A stretch of 64,000 bases of DNA. Origin: Zhengitettix transpicula. Taxonomy: Eukaryota > Arthropoda > Insecta > Orthoptera > Tetrigidae. Positions 10,722-23,868 of this stretch are shown piece by piece. The stretch lies in assembly GCA_037074705.1 (NCBI GenBank), contig JAYJMR010000088.1, forward strand, positions 1-64,000. Reading direction: 5' to 3'. How positions within the stretch are numbered: the first letter of the stretch is position 1; each line of letters opens with the position of its first letter. Both the position numbers and the translations under genes were made by a program. The notes under the pieces are model-generated. The model did not search any database. It was not told the DNA's origin and was given only the letters and a program-made list of their open reading frames with translations.

Positions 10722-12761
10722 GATTAAGATTTTAGAAGTGCTGGTTTGAGTAATTTTTATAAAGAACGAGTCATTTATTATGAAATAAGACTTTGTTATT
10801 TGAAGATTCTTGGTTGGTGAAATTCCAAACTTGTCGTCGAAACGTCGAAATATTACGATATATTAATTAATATTAATGGATTAAGATTTTAGAAGTGCTG
10901 GTTTGAGTAATTTTTATAAAGAACGAGTCATTTATTATGAAATAAGACTTTGTTATTTGAAGATTCTTGGTTGGTGAAATTCCAAACTTGTCGTCGAAAC
11001 GTCGAAATATTACGATATATTAATTAATATTAATGGATTAAGATTTTAGAAGTGCAGGTTTGAGTAATTTTTATAAAGAACGAGTCATTTATTATGAAAT
11101 AAGACTTTGTTATTTGAAGATTCTTGGTTGGTGAAATTCCAAACTTGTCGTCGAAACGTCGAAATATTAGGATATATTAATTAATATTAATAGATTAAGA
11201 TTTTAGAAGTGCTGGTTTGAGTAATTTTTATAAAGAAAGAGTCATTTATTATGAAATAAGACTTTGTTATTTGAAGATTCTTGGTTGGTGAAATTCCAAA
11301 CTTGTCGTCGAAACGTCGAAATATTACGATATATTAATTAATATTAATGGATTAAGATTTTAGAAGTGCTGGTTTGAGTAATTTTTATAAAGAACGAGTC
11401 ATTTATTATGAAATAAGACTTTGTTATTTGAAGATTCTTGGTTGGTGAAATTCCAAACTTGTCGTCGAAACGTCGAAATATTACGATATTAAATTAATAT
11501 TAATGGATTAAGATTTTAGAAGTGCTGGTTTGAGTAATTTTTATAAAGAACGAGTCATTTATTATGAAATAAGACTTTGTTATTTGAAGATTCTTGGTTG
11601 GTGAAATTCCAAACTTGTCGTCGAAACGTCGAAATATTACGATATATTAATTAATATTAATGGATTAAGATTTTAGAAGAGCAGGTTTGAGTAATTTTTA
11701 TAAAGAACGAGTCATTTATTATGAAATAAGACTTTGTTATTTGAAGATTCTTGGTTGGTGAAATTCCAAACTTGTCGTCGAAACGTCGAAATATTGGGAT
11801 ATATTAATTAATATTAATAGATTAAGATTTTAGAAGTGCTGGTTTGAGTAATTTTTATAAAGAACGAGTCATTTATTATGAAATAAGACTTTGTTATTTG
11901 AAGATTCTTGGTTGGTGAAATTCCAAACTTGTCGTCGAAACGTCGAAATATTACGATATATTAATTAATATTAATGGATTAAGATTTTAGAAGTGCAGGT
12001 TTGAGTAATTTTAATAAAGAACGAGTAATTTATTATGAAATAAGACTTTGTTATTTGAAGATTCTTGGTTGGTGAAATTCAAAACTTGTCGTCGAAACGT
12101 CAAAATATTACGATATATTAATTAATATTAATGGATTAAGATTTTAGAAGTGCAGGTTTGAGTAATTTTTATAAAGAACGAGTCATTTATTATGAAATAA
12201 GACTTTGTTATTTGAAGATTCTTGGTTGGTGAAATTCCAAATTTGTCGTCGAAACGTCGAAATATTGGGATATATTAATTAATATTAATAGATTAAGATT
12301 TTAGAAGTGCTGGTTTGAGTAATTTTTATAAAGAACGAGTCATTTATTATGAAATAAGACTTTGTTATTTGAAGATTCTTGGTTGGTGAAATTCCAAACT
12401 TGTCGTCGAAACGTCGAAATATTACGATATATTAATTAATATTAATGGATTAAGATTTTAGAAGTGCAGGTTTGAGTAATTTTAATAAAGAACGAGTCAT
12501 TTATTATGAAATAAGACTTTGTTATTTGAAGATTCTTGGTTGGTGAAATTCCAAACTTGTCGTCGAAACGTCGAAATATTACGATATATTAATTAATATT
12601 AATGGATTAAGATTTTAGAAGTGCAGGTTTGAGTAATTTTTATAAAGAACGAGTCATTTATTATGAAATAAGACTTTGTTATTTGAAGATTCTTGGTTGG
12701 TGAAATTCCAAACTTGTCGTCGAAACGTCGAAATATTAGGATATATTAATTAATATTAATA
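10722..12761 (+). repeat. 13-monomer higher-order repeat, copy A1 (2040 bp)
   Basis: This unit is 2040 bp: thirteen monomers, one of which is 1 bp short at 11486 (GATATTAAATTAATATT). It contains AAGAAAGAG (11233), AGAGCAGG (11677), two TTTTAATAAAG monomers, CGTCAAAAT (12099) and CCAAATTTG (12237). Reading both copies line by line, 10722-12806 and 12762-14846 agree at every base (2085 bp). The first differences outside are at 10699 and 10721 on the left, and at 12807 on the right. It is the cleanest higher-order repeat in the window. Confidence 0.93.
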
Positions 12762-14801
12762 GATTAAGATTTTAGAAGTGCTGGTTTGAGTAATTTTTAT
12801 AAAGAACGAGTCATTTATTATGAAATAAGACTTTGTTATTTGAAGATTCTTGGTTGGTGAAATTCCAAACTTGTCGTCGAAACGTCGAAATATTACGATA
12901 TATTAATTAATATTAATGGATTAAGATTTTAGAAGTGCTGGTTTGAGTAATTTTTATAAAGAACGAGTCATTTATTATGAAATAAGACTTTGTTATTTGA
13001 AGATTCTTGGTTGGTGAAATTCCAAACTTGTCGTCGAAACGTCGAAATATTACGATATATTAATTAATATTAATGGATTAAGATTTTAGAAGTGCAGGTT
13101 TGAGTAATTTTTATAAAGAACGAGTCATTTATTATGAAATAAGACTTTGTTATTTGAAGATTCTTGGTTGGTGAAATTCCAAACTTGTCGTCGAAACGTC
13201 GAAATATTAGGATATATTAATTAATATTAATAGATTAAGATTTTAGAAGTGCTGGTTTGAGTAATTTTTATAAAGAAAGAGTCATTTATTATGAAATAAG
13301 ACTTTGTTATTTGAAGATTCTTGGTTGGTGAAATTCCAAACTTGTCGTCGAAACGTCGAAATATTACGATATATTAATTAATATTAATGGATTAAGATTT
13401 TAGAAGTGCTGGTTTGAGTAATTTTTATAAAGAACGAGTCATTTATTATGAAATAAGACTTTGTTATTTGAAGATTCTTGGTTGGTGAAATTCCAAACTT
13501 GTCGTCGAAACGTCGAAATATTACGATATTAAATTAATATTAATGGATTAAGATTTTAGAAGTGCTGGTTTGAGTAATTTTTATAAAGAACGAGTCATTT
13601 ATTATGAAATAAGACTTTGTTATTTGAAGATTCTTGGTTGGTGAAATTCCAAACTTGTCGTCGAAACGTCGAAATATTACGATATATTAATTAATATTAA
13701 TGGATTAAGATTTTAGAAGAGCAGGTTTGAGTAATTTTTATAAAGAACGAGTCATTTATTATGAAATAAGACTTTGTTATTTGAAGATTCTTGGTTGGTG
13801 AAATTCCAAACTTGTCGTCGAAACGTCGAAATATTGGGATATATTAATTAATATTAATAGATTAAGATTTTAGAAGTGCTGGTTTGAGTAATTTTTATAA
13901 AGAACGAGTCATTTATTATGAAATAAGACTTTGTTATTTGAAGATTCTTGGTTGGTGAAATTCCAAACTTGTCGTCGAAACGTCGAAATATTACGATATA
14001 TTAATTAATATTAATGGATTAAGATTTTAGAAGTGCAGGTTTGAGTAATTTTAATAAAGAACGAGTAATTTATTATGAAATAAGACTTTGTTATTTGAAG
14101 ATTCTTGGTTGGTGAAATTCAAAACTTGTCGTCGAAACGTCAAAATATTACGATATATTAATTAATATTAATGGATTAAGATTTTAGAAGTGCAGGTTTG
14201 AGTAATTTTTATAAAGAACGAGTCATTTATTATGAAATAAGACTTTGTTATTTGAAGATTCTTGGTTGGTGAAATTCCAAATTTGTCGTCGAAACGTCGA
14301 AATATTGGGATATATTAATTAATATTAATAGATTAAGATTTTAGAAGTGCTGGTTTGAGTAATTTTTATAAAGAACGAGTCATTTATTATGAAATAAGAC
14401 TTTGTTATTTGAAGATTCTTGGTTGGTGAAATTCCAAACTTGTCGTCGAAACGTCGAAATATTACGATATATTAATTAATATTAATGGATTAAGATTTTA
14501 GAAGTGCAGGTTTGAGTAATTTTAATAAAGAACGAGTCATTTATTATGAAATAAGACTTTGTTATTTGAAGATTCTTGGTTGGTGAAATTCCAAACTTGT
14601 CGTCGAAACGTCGAAATATTACGATATATTAATTAATATTAATGGATTAAGATTTTAGAAGTGCAGGTTTGAGTAATTTTTATAAAGAACGAGTCATTTA
14701 TTATGAAATAAGACTTTGTTATTTGAAGATTCTTGGTTGGTGAAATTCCAAACTTGTCGTCGAAACGTCGAAATATTAGGATATATTAATTAATATTAAT
14801 A
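12762..14801 (+). repeat. 13-monomer higher-order repeat, copy A2 (2040 bp)
   Basis: This is the second, adjacent copy, identical to A1 by eye over the full unit and a further 45 bp. The matching diagnostic bases are GATATTAAATT at 13526, AGAGCAGG at 13717, CGTCAAAAT at 14139 and CCAAATTTG at 14277. After 14846 the sequence follows the 15-monomer block type seen after 5.83 kb, so A2 ends against the same neighbour as the degenerate copy A0 does. Confidence 0.93.
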
Positions 14802-15110
14802 GATTAAGATTTTAGAAGTGCTGGTTTGAGTAATTTTTATAAAGAAAGAGTCATTTATTATGAAATAAGACTTTGTTATTTGAAGATTCTTGGTTGGTGA
14901 AATTCCAAACTTGTCGTCGAAACGTCGAAATATTACGATATATTAATTAATATTAATGGATTAAGATTTTAGAAGTGCTGGTTTGAATAATTTTTATAAA
15001 GAACGAGTCATTTATTATGAAATAAGACTTTGTTATTTGAAGATTCTTGGTTGGTGAAATTCCAAACTTGTCGTCGAAACGTCGAAATATTACGATATAT
15101 TAATTAATAT

Positions 15111-17464
15111 TAATGGATGAAGATTTTAGAAGTGCTGGTTTGAGTAATTTTTATAAAGAAAGAATCATTTATTATGGAATAAGACTTTGTTATTTGAAGA
15201 TTCTTGGTGGTGAAATTCCAAACTTGTCGTCGAAACGTCGAAATATTACGATATATTAAATAATATTAATGGATTAAGATTTTAGAAGTGCAGGTTTGAG
15301 TAATTTTTATAAAGAACGAGTCATTTATTATGAAATAAGACTTTGTTATTTGAAGATTCTTGGTTGGTGAAATTCCAAACTTGTCGTCGAAACGTCGAAA
15401 TATTACGATATATTAATTAATATTAATGGATTAAGATTTTAGAAGTGCAGGTTTGAGTAATTTTTATAAAGAACGAGTCATTTATTATGAAAAAAGACTT
15501 TGTTATTTGAAGATTCTTGGTTGGTGAAATTCCAAACTTGTCGTCGAAACGTCGAAATATTACGATATATTAATTAATATTAATGGATTAAGATTTTAGA
15601 AGTGCAGGTTTGAGTAATTTTTATAAAGAACGAGTCATTTATTATGAAATAAGACTTTGTTATTTGAAGATTCTTGGTTGGTGAAATTCCAAACTTGTCG
15701 TCGAAACGTCGAAATATTACGATATATTAATTAATATTAATGGATTAAGATTTTAGAAGTGCAGGTTTGAGTAATTTTTATAAAGAACGAGTCATTTATT
15801 ATGAAATAAGACTTTGTTATTTGAAGATTCTTGTTTGGTGAAATTCCAAACTTGTCGTCGAAACGTCGAAATATTACGATATATTAATTAATATTAATGG
15901 ATTAAGATTTTAGAAGTGCAGGTTCGAGTAATTTTTATAAAGAACGAGTCATTTATTATGAAATAAGACTTTGTTATTTGAAGATTCTTGGTTGGTGAAA
16001 TTCCAAACTTGTCGTCGAAACGTCGAAATATTATGATATATTATATAGTATTAATAGATTAAGATTTTAGAAGTGCTGGTTTAAGTAATTTTTATAAAGA
16101 ACGAGTCATTTATTATGAAATAAGACTTTGTTATTTGAAGATTCTTGGTTGGTGAAATTCCAAACTTGTCGTCGAAACGTCGAAATATTACGATATATTA
16201 ATTAATATTAATGGATTAAGATTTTAGAAGTGCAGGTTTGAGTAATTTTTATAAAGAACGAGTCATTTATTATGAAATAAGACTTTGTTATTTGAAGATT
16301 CTTGGTTGGTGAAATTCCAAACTTGTCGTCGAAACGTCGAAATATTACGATATATTAATTAATATTAATGGATTAAGATTTTAGAAGTGCAGGTTTGAGT
16401 AATTTTTATAAAGAACGAGTCATTTATTATGAAATAAGACTTTGTTATTTGAAGATTCTTGGTTGGTGAAATTCCAAACTTGTCGTCGAAACGTCGAAAT
16501 ATTGGGATATATTAATTAATATTAATAGATTAAGATTTTAGAAGTGCAGGTTTGAGTAATTTTTATAAAGAACGAGTCATTTATTATGAAATAAGACTTT
16601 GTTATTTGAAGATTCTTGGTTGGTGAAATTCCAAACTTGTCGTCGAAACGTCGAAATATTACGATATATTAATTAATATTAATGGATTAGGATTTTAGAA
16701 GTGCAGGTTTGAGTAATTTTTATAAAGAACGAGTCATTTATTATGAAATAAGACTTTGTTATTTGAAGATTCTCGGTTGGTGAAATTCCAAACTTGTCGT
16801 CGAAACGTCGAAATATTACGATATATTAATTAATATTAATGGATTAAGATTTTAGAAGTGCAGGTTTGAGTAATTTTTATAAAGAACGAGTCATTTATTA
16901 TGAAATAAGACTTTGTTATTTGAAGATTCTTGGTTGGTGAAATTCCAAACTTGTCGTCGAAACGTCGAAATATTGGGATATATTAATTAATATTATGAGA
17001 TTAAGATTTTAGAAGTGCTGGTTTGAGTAATTTTTATAAAGAACGAGTCATTTATTATGAAATAAGACTTTGTTATTTGAAGATTCTTGGTTGGTGAAAT
17101 TCCAAACTTGTCGTCGAAACGTCGAAATATTACGATATATTAATTAATATTAATGGATTAAGATTTTAGAAGTGCAGGTTTGAGTAATTTTTATAAAGAA
17201 CGAGTCATTTATTATGAAATAAGACTTTGTTATTTGAAGATTCTTGGTTGGTGAAATTCCAAACTTGTCGTCGAAACGTCGAAATATTACGATATATTAA
17301 TTGATATTAATGGATTAAGATTTTAGAAGTGCAGGTTTGAGTAATTTTTATAAAGAACGAGTCATTTATTATGAAATAAGACTTTGTTATTTGAAGATTC
17401 TTGGTTGGTGAAATTCCAAACTTGTCGTCGAAACGTCGAAATATTACGATATATTAATTAATAT
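15111..17464 (+). repeat. 15-monomer higher-order repeat, copy B3 (2354 bp)
   Basis: This is a full copy of the block at 6170-8522 at an offset of 8941-8942 bp. It holds GGATGAAG (15117), TATGGAATAAG (15173), GAAAAAAGAC (15490), CTTGTTTGG (15830), GGTTCGAG (15921), TATAG (16044), TCTCGG (16771) and TTGATATT (17301). The match also extends left into 14.5-15.1 kb (TTTTAATAAAG 14520/5579, AAGAAAGAG 14842/5901, GTTTGAATAA 14981/6041). About 3 kb of sequence was therefore duplicated as one piece together with the end of the A block. Confidence 0.88.
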
Positions 17465-17700
17465 TAATGGATGAAGATTTTAGAAGTGCTGGTTTGAGTA
17501 ATTTTTATAAAGAAAGAATCATTTATTATGGAATAAGACTTTGTTATTTGAAGATTCTTGTTTGGTGAAATTCCAAACTTGTCGTCGAAACGTCGAAATA
17601 TTACGATATATTAATTAATATTAATGGATTAAGATTTTAGAAGTGCAGGTTCGAGTAATTTTTATAAAGAACGAGTCATTTATTATGAAATAAGACTTTG
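17465..17700 (+). repeat. 15-monomer repeat, internally deleted copy B4
   Basis: The GGATGAAG and TATGGAATAAG markers return here 2354 bp after B3 begins. The CTTGTTTGG marker then follows only 93 bp after the start, where in B3 it follows after 719 bp, so about 626 bp (four monomers) are missing. GGTTCGAG follows at 17649. The next monomer (GGTCGAAACG, 3 bp short, about 17736) no longer belongs to the block, so the copy ends there. Confidence 0.83.
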
Positions 17701-17719
17701 TTATTTGAAGATTCTTGGT

Positions 17720-20700
17720 TGGTGAAATTCCAAACTTGGTCGAAACGTCGAAATATTACGATATATTAATTAATATTAATGGATTAAGATTTTAGAAGTG
17801 CAGGTTTGAGTAATTTTTATAAAGAACGAGTCATTTATTATGAAATAAGACTTTGTTATTTGAAGATTCTTGGTTGGTGAAATTCCAAACTTGTCGTCGA
17901 AACGTCGAAATATTACGATATATTAATTAATATTAATGGATTAAGATTTTAGAAGTGCAGGTTTGAGTAATTTTTATAAAGAACGAGTCATTTATTATGA
18001 AATAAGACTTTGTTATTTGAAGATTCTTGGTTGGTGAAATTCCAAACTTGTCGTCGAAACGTCGAAATATTACGATATATTAATTAATATTAATAGATTA
18101 AGATTTTAGAAGTGCAGGTTTGAGTAATTTTTATAAAGAACGAGTCATTTATTATGAAATAAGACTTTGTTATTTGAAGATTCTTGGTTGGTGAAATTCC
18201 AAACTTGTCGTCGAAACGTCGAAATATTACGATATATTAATTAATATTAATGGATTAAGATTTTAGAAGTGCAGGTTTGAGTAATTTTTATAAAGAACGA
18301 GTCATTTATTATGAAATAAGACTTTGTTATTTGAAGATTCTGGTTGGTGAAATTCCAAACTTGTCGTAGAAACGTCGAAATATTACGATATATTAATTAA
18401 TATTAATGGATTACGATTTTAGAAGTACAGGTTTGAGTAATTTTTATAAAGAACGAGTCATTTATTATGAAATAAGACTTTGTTATTTGAAGATTCTTGG
18501 TTGGTGAAATTCCAAACTTGTCGTCGAAACGTCGAAATATTACGATATATTAATTAATATTAATGGATTAAGATTTTAGAAGTGCAGGTTTCAGTAATTT
18601 TTATAAAGAACGAGTCATTTATTATGAAATAAGACTTTGTTATTTGAAGATTCTTGGTTGGTGAAATTCCAAACTTGTCGTCGAAACGTCGAAATATTAC
18701 GATATATTAAATAATATTAATGGATTAAGATTTTAGAAGTGCAGGTTTGAGTAATTTTTATAAAGAACGAGTCATTTATTATGAAATAAGACTTTGTTAT
18801 TTGAAGATTCTTGGTTGGTGAAATTCCAAACTTGTCGTCGAAACGTCGAAATATTACGATATATTAATTAATATTAATGGATTAAGATTTTAGAAGTGCA
18901 GGTTTGAGTAATTTTTATAAAGAACGAGTCATTTATTATGAAATAAGACTTTGTTATTTGAAGATTCTTGGTTGGTGAAATTCCAAACTTGTCGTCGAAA
19001 CGTCGAAATATTATGATATATTAATTAATATTAATAGATTAAGATTTTAGAAGTGCAGGTTTGAGTAATTTTTATAAAGAACGAGTCATTTATTATGAAA
19101 TAAGACTTTGTTATTTGAAGATTCTTGGTTGGTGAAATTCCAAACTTGTCGTCGAAACGTCGAAATATTACGATATATTAAATAATATTAATGGATTAAG
19201 ATTTTAGAAGTGCAGGTTTGAGTAATTTTTATAAAGAACGAGTCATTTATTATGAAATAAGACTTTGTTATTTGAAGATTCTTGGTTGGTGAAATTCCAA
19301 ACTTGTCGTCGAAACGTCGAAATATTACGATATATATTAATTAATATTAATGGATTAAGATTTTAGAAGTGCAGGTTTGAGTAATTTTTATAAAGAACGA
19401 GTCATTTATTATGAAATAAGACTTTGTTATTTGAAGATTCTTGGTTGGTGAAATTCCAAACATGTCGTCGAAACGTCGAAATATTACGATATATTAAATA
19501 ATATTAATGGATTAAGATTTTAGAAGTGCAGGTTTGAGTAATTCTTATAAAGAACGAATCATTTATTATGAAATAAGACTTTGTTATTTGAAGATTCTTG
19601 GTTGGTGAAATTCCAAACTTGTCGTCGAAACGTCGAAATATTACGATATATTAATTAATATTATTGGAATAAGATTTTAGAAGTGCAGGTTTGAGTAATT
19701 TTTATAAAGAACGAGTCATTTATTATGAAATAAGACTTTGTTATTTGAAGATTCTTGGTTGGTGAAATTCCAAACTTGTCGTCGAAACGTCGAAATATTA
19801 CGATATATTAATTAATATTAATGGATTAAGATTTTAGAAGTGCAGGTTTGAGTAATTTTTATAAAGAACGAGTCATTTATTATGAAATAAGACTTTGTTA
19901 TTTGAAGATTCTTGGTTGGTGAAATTCCAAACTTGTCGTCGAAACGTCGAAATATTACGATATATTAAATAATATTAATAGATTAAGATTTTAGAAGTGC
20001 AGTTTCGACTAATTTTTAAAAAGAACGAGTCATTTATTATGAAATAAGACTTTGTTATTTGAAGATACTTGGTTGGTGAAATTCCAAACTTGTCGTCGAA
20101 ACGTCGAAATATTTTGATATATTAATTAATATTAATAGATTAAGATTTTAGAAGTGCTGGTTTGAGTAATTTTTATAAAGAACGAGTCATTTATTATGAA
20201 ATAAGACTTTGTTATTTGAAGATTCTTGGTTGGTGAAATTCCAAACTTGTCGTCGAAACGTCGAAATATTACGATATATTAATTAATATTAGTGGATTAA
20301 GATTTTAGAAGTGCTGGTTTGAGTAATTTTTATAAAGAACGAGTCATTTATTATGAAATAAGACTTTGTTATTTGAAGATTCTTGGTTGGTGAAATTCCA
20401 AACTTGTCGTCGAAACGTCGAAATATTACGATATATTAATTAATATTAATGGATTAAGATTTTAGAAGTGCTGGTTTGAGTAATTTTTATAAAGAACGAG
20501 TCATTTATTATGAAATAAGACTTTGTTATTTGAAGATTCTTGGTTGGTGAAATTCCAAACTTGTCGTCGAAACGTCGAAATATTACGATATATTAAATAA
20601 TATTAATGGTTTAAGATTTTAGAAGTGCAGATTTAAGTAATTTTTTAAAGAACGAGTCATTTATTATGAAATAAGACTTTGTTATTTGAAGATTCTTGGT
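17720..20700 (+). repeat. 19-monomer periodic stretch, copy C1
   Basis: Rare variants here recur 2983-2984 bp later: an ACG monomer with AATAG (18091/21074), GTAGAAACG (18365/21349), TTACGATTTTAGAAGTACAG (18411/21395), GGTTTCAGT (18589/21573), TTAAATAATATT (18707/21691) and an ATG-triplet monomer (about 19012/21996). Nineteen units of 157 make 2983. The agreement is good from about 17.9 to 19.08 kb. Beyond that the two copies diverge, so only about eight monomers are clearly shared. Confidence 0.8.
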
Positions 20701-22062
20701 TGGTGAAATTCCAAACTTGTCGTCGAAACGTCGAAATATTACGATATATTAATTAATATTAATGGATTAAGATTTTAGAAGTGCAGGTTTGAGTAATTTT
20801 TATAAAGAACGAGTCATTTATTATGAAATAAGACTTTGTTATTTGAAGATTCTTGGTTGGTGAAATTCCAAACTTGTCGTCGAAACGTCGAAATATTACG
20901 ATATATTAATTAATATTAATGGATTAAGATTTTAGAAGTGCAGGTTTGAGTAATTTTTATAAAGAACGAGTCATTTATTATGAAATAAGACTTTGTTATT
21001 TGAAGATTCTTTGTTGGTGAAATTCCAAACTTGTCGTCGAAACGTCGAAATATTACGATATATTAATTAATATTAATAGATTAAGATTTTAGAAGTGCAG
21101 GTTTGAGTAATTTTTATAAAGAACGAGTCATTTATTATGAAATAAGACTTTGTTATTTGAAGATTCTTGGTTGGTGAAATTCCAAACTTGTCGTCGAAAC
21201 GTCGAAATATTACGATATATTAATTAATATTAATGGATTAAGATTTTAGAAGTGCAGGTTTGAGTAATTTTTATAAAGAACGAGTCATTTATTATGAAAT
21301 AAGACTTTGTTATTTGAAGATTCCTGGTTGGTGAAATTCCAAACTTGTCGTAGAAACGTCGAAATATTACGATATATTAATTAATATTAATGGATTACGA
21401 TTTTAGAAGTACAGGTTTGAGTAATTTTTATAAAGAACGAGTCATTTATTATGAAATAAGACTTTGTTATTTAAAGATTATTGGTTGGTGAAATTCCAAA
21501 CTTGTCGTCGAAACGTCGAAATATTACGATATATTAATTAATATTAATGGATTAAGATTTTAGAAGTGCAGGTTTCAGTAATTTTTATAAAGAACGAGTC
21601 ATTTATTATGAAATAAGACTTTGTTATTTGAAGATTCTTGGTTGGTGAAATTCCAAACTTGTCGTCGAAACGTCGAAATATTACGATATATTAAATAATA
21701 TTAATGGATTAAGATTTTAGAAGTGCAGGTTTGAGTAATTTTTATAAAGAACGAGTCATTTATTATGAAATAAGACTTTGTTATTTGAAGATTCTTGGTT
21801 GGTGAAATTCCAAACTTGTCGTCGAAACGTCGAAATATTACGATATATTAATTAATATTAATGGATTAAGATTTTAGAAGTGCAGGTTTGAGTAATTTTT
21901 ATAAAGAACGAGTCATTTATTATGAAATAAGACTTTGTTATTTGAAGATTCTTGGTTGGTGAAATTCCAAACTTGTCGTCGAAACGTCGAAATATTATGA
22001 TATATTAATTAATATTAATAGATTAAGATTTTAGAAGTGCAGGTTTGAGTAATTTTTATAAA
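20701..22062 (+). repeat. 19-monomer periodic stretch, copy C2 (partial)
   Basis: It repeats the 17.9-19.08 kb stretch at an offset of 2983-2984 bp. Small differences separate the copies: TTCTTTGTTGG at 21008 against TTCTTGG, and TTCCTGG at 21322 against a 1-bp-short TTCTGG at 18338. After about 22060 the monomer reads AACGAATC where C1 reads AACGAGTC, and the correspondence is lost. Confidence 0.78.
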
Positions 22063-23240
22063 GAACGAATCATTTATTATGAAATAAGACTTTGTTATTT
22101 GAAGATTCTTGGTTGGTGAAATTCCAAACTTGTCGTCGAAACGTCGAAATATTACGATATATTAATTAATATTAATGGATTAAGATTTTAGAAGTGCAGG
22201 TTTGAGTAATTTTTATAAAGAACGAGTCATTTATTATGAAATAAGACTTTGTTATTTGAAGATTCTTGGTTGGTGAAATTCCAAACTTGTCGTCGAAACG
22301 TCGAAATATTACGATATATTAATTAATATTAATGGATTAAGTTTTTAGAAGTGCAGGTTTGAGTAATTTTTATAAAGAACGAGTCATTTATTATGAAATA
22401 AGACTTTGTTATTTGAAGATTCTTGGTTGGTGAAATTCCAAACTTGTCGTCGAAACGTCGAAATATTATGATATATTAATTAATATTAATAGATTAAGAT
22501 TTTAGAAGTGCAGGTTTGAGTAATTTTTATAAAGAACGAATCATTTATTATGAAATAAGACTTTGTTATTTGAAGATTCTTGGTTGGTGAAATTCCAAAC
22601 TTGTCGTCGAAACGTCAAAATATTACGATATATTAAATAATATTAATGGATTAAGATTTTAGAAGTGCAGGTTTGAGTAATTTTTATAAAGAACGAGTCA
22701 TTTATTATGAAATAAGACTTTGTTATTTGAAGATTCTTGGTTGGTGAACTTCCAAACTTGTCATCGAAACGTCGAAATATTACGATATATTAATTAATAT
22801 TAATGGATTAAGATTTTAGAAGTGCAGGTTTGAGTAATTTTTATAAAGAACGAGTCATTTATTATGAAATAAGACTTTGTTATTTGAAGATTCTTGGTTG
22901 GTGAAATTCCAAACTTGTCGTCGAAACGTCGAAATATTACGATATATTAATTAATATTAATGGATTAAGATTTTAGAAGTGCAGGTTTGAGTAATTTTTA
23001 TAAAGAACGAGTCATTTATTATGAAATAAGACTTTGTTATTTGAAAATTCTTGGTTGGTGAATTTCCAAACTTGTCGTCGAAACGTCGAAATATTACGAT
23101 ATATTAATTAATATTAATGGATTAAGATATTAGAAGTGCAGGTTTGAGTAATTTTTATAAAGAACGAGTCATTTATTATGAAATAAGACTTTGTTATTTG
23201 AAGATTCTTGGTTGGTGAAATTCCAAACTTGTCGTCGAAA

Positions 23241-23868
23241 CGTCGTAATATTATGATATATTAATTAATATTAATAGATTAAGATTTTAGAAGTGCAGGT
23301 TTGAGTAATTTTTATAAAGAACGAATCATTTATTATGAAATAAGACTTTGTTATTTGAAGATTCTTGGTTGGTGAATTTCCAAACTTGTCGTCGAAACGT
23401 CGAAATATTACGATATATTAATTAATATTAATAGATTAAGATTTTAGAAGTGCAGGTTTGAGTAATTTTTATAAAGAACGAGTCATTTATTATGAAATAA
23501 GACTTTGTTATTTGAAGATTCTTGGTTGGTGAAATTCCAAACTTGTCGTCGAAACGTCGAAATATTACGATATATTAATTAATATTAATGGATTAAGATT
23601 TTAGAAGTGCAGGTTTGAGTAATTTTTATAAAGAACGAGTCATTTATTATGAAATAAGACTTTGTTATTTGAAGATTCTTGGTTGGTGAAATTCCAAACT
23701 TGTCGTCGAAACGTCGAAATATTACGATATATTAATTAAGATTAATGGATTAAGATATTAGAAGTGCAGGTTTGAGTAATTTTTATAAAGAACGAGTCAT
23801 TTATTATGAAATAAGACTTTGTTATTTGAAGATTCTTGGTTGGTGAAATTCCAAACTTGTCGTCGAAA
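23241..23868 (+). repeat. Four-monomer unit (628 bp) preceding the 7-monomer repeat
   Basis: The rare variant CGTCGTAATATTATGAT occurs at 23241, 23869 and 24968. The first interval is 628 bp, exactly four monomers. The unit runs: TAATATT monomer, ACG with AATAG, ACG with AATGG, and ACG with GATATTAG. It looks like a shorter form of the 7-monomer unit that follows, lacking the ATTAGTATT and GGG-triplet monomers. Confidence 0.8.

Noticed and set aside
17465..17700. Mobile-element insertion at the 17.5 kb discontinuity
   Set aside because: Both sides and the join consist of satellite in phase, with no foreign sequence or target-site duplication; loss of four monomers explains it.
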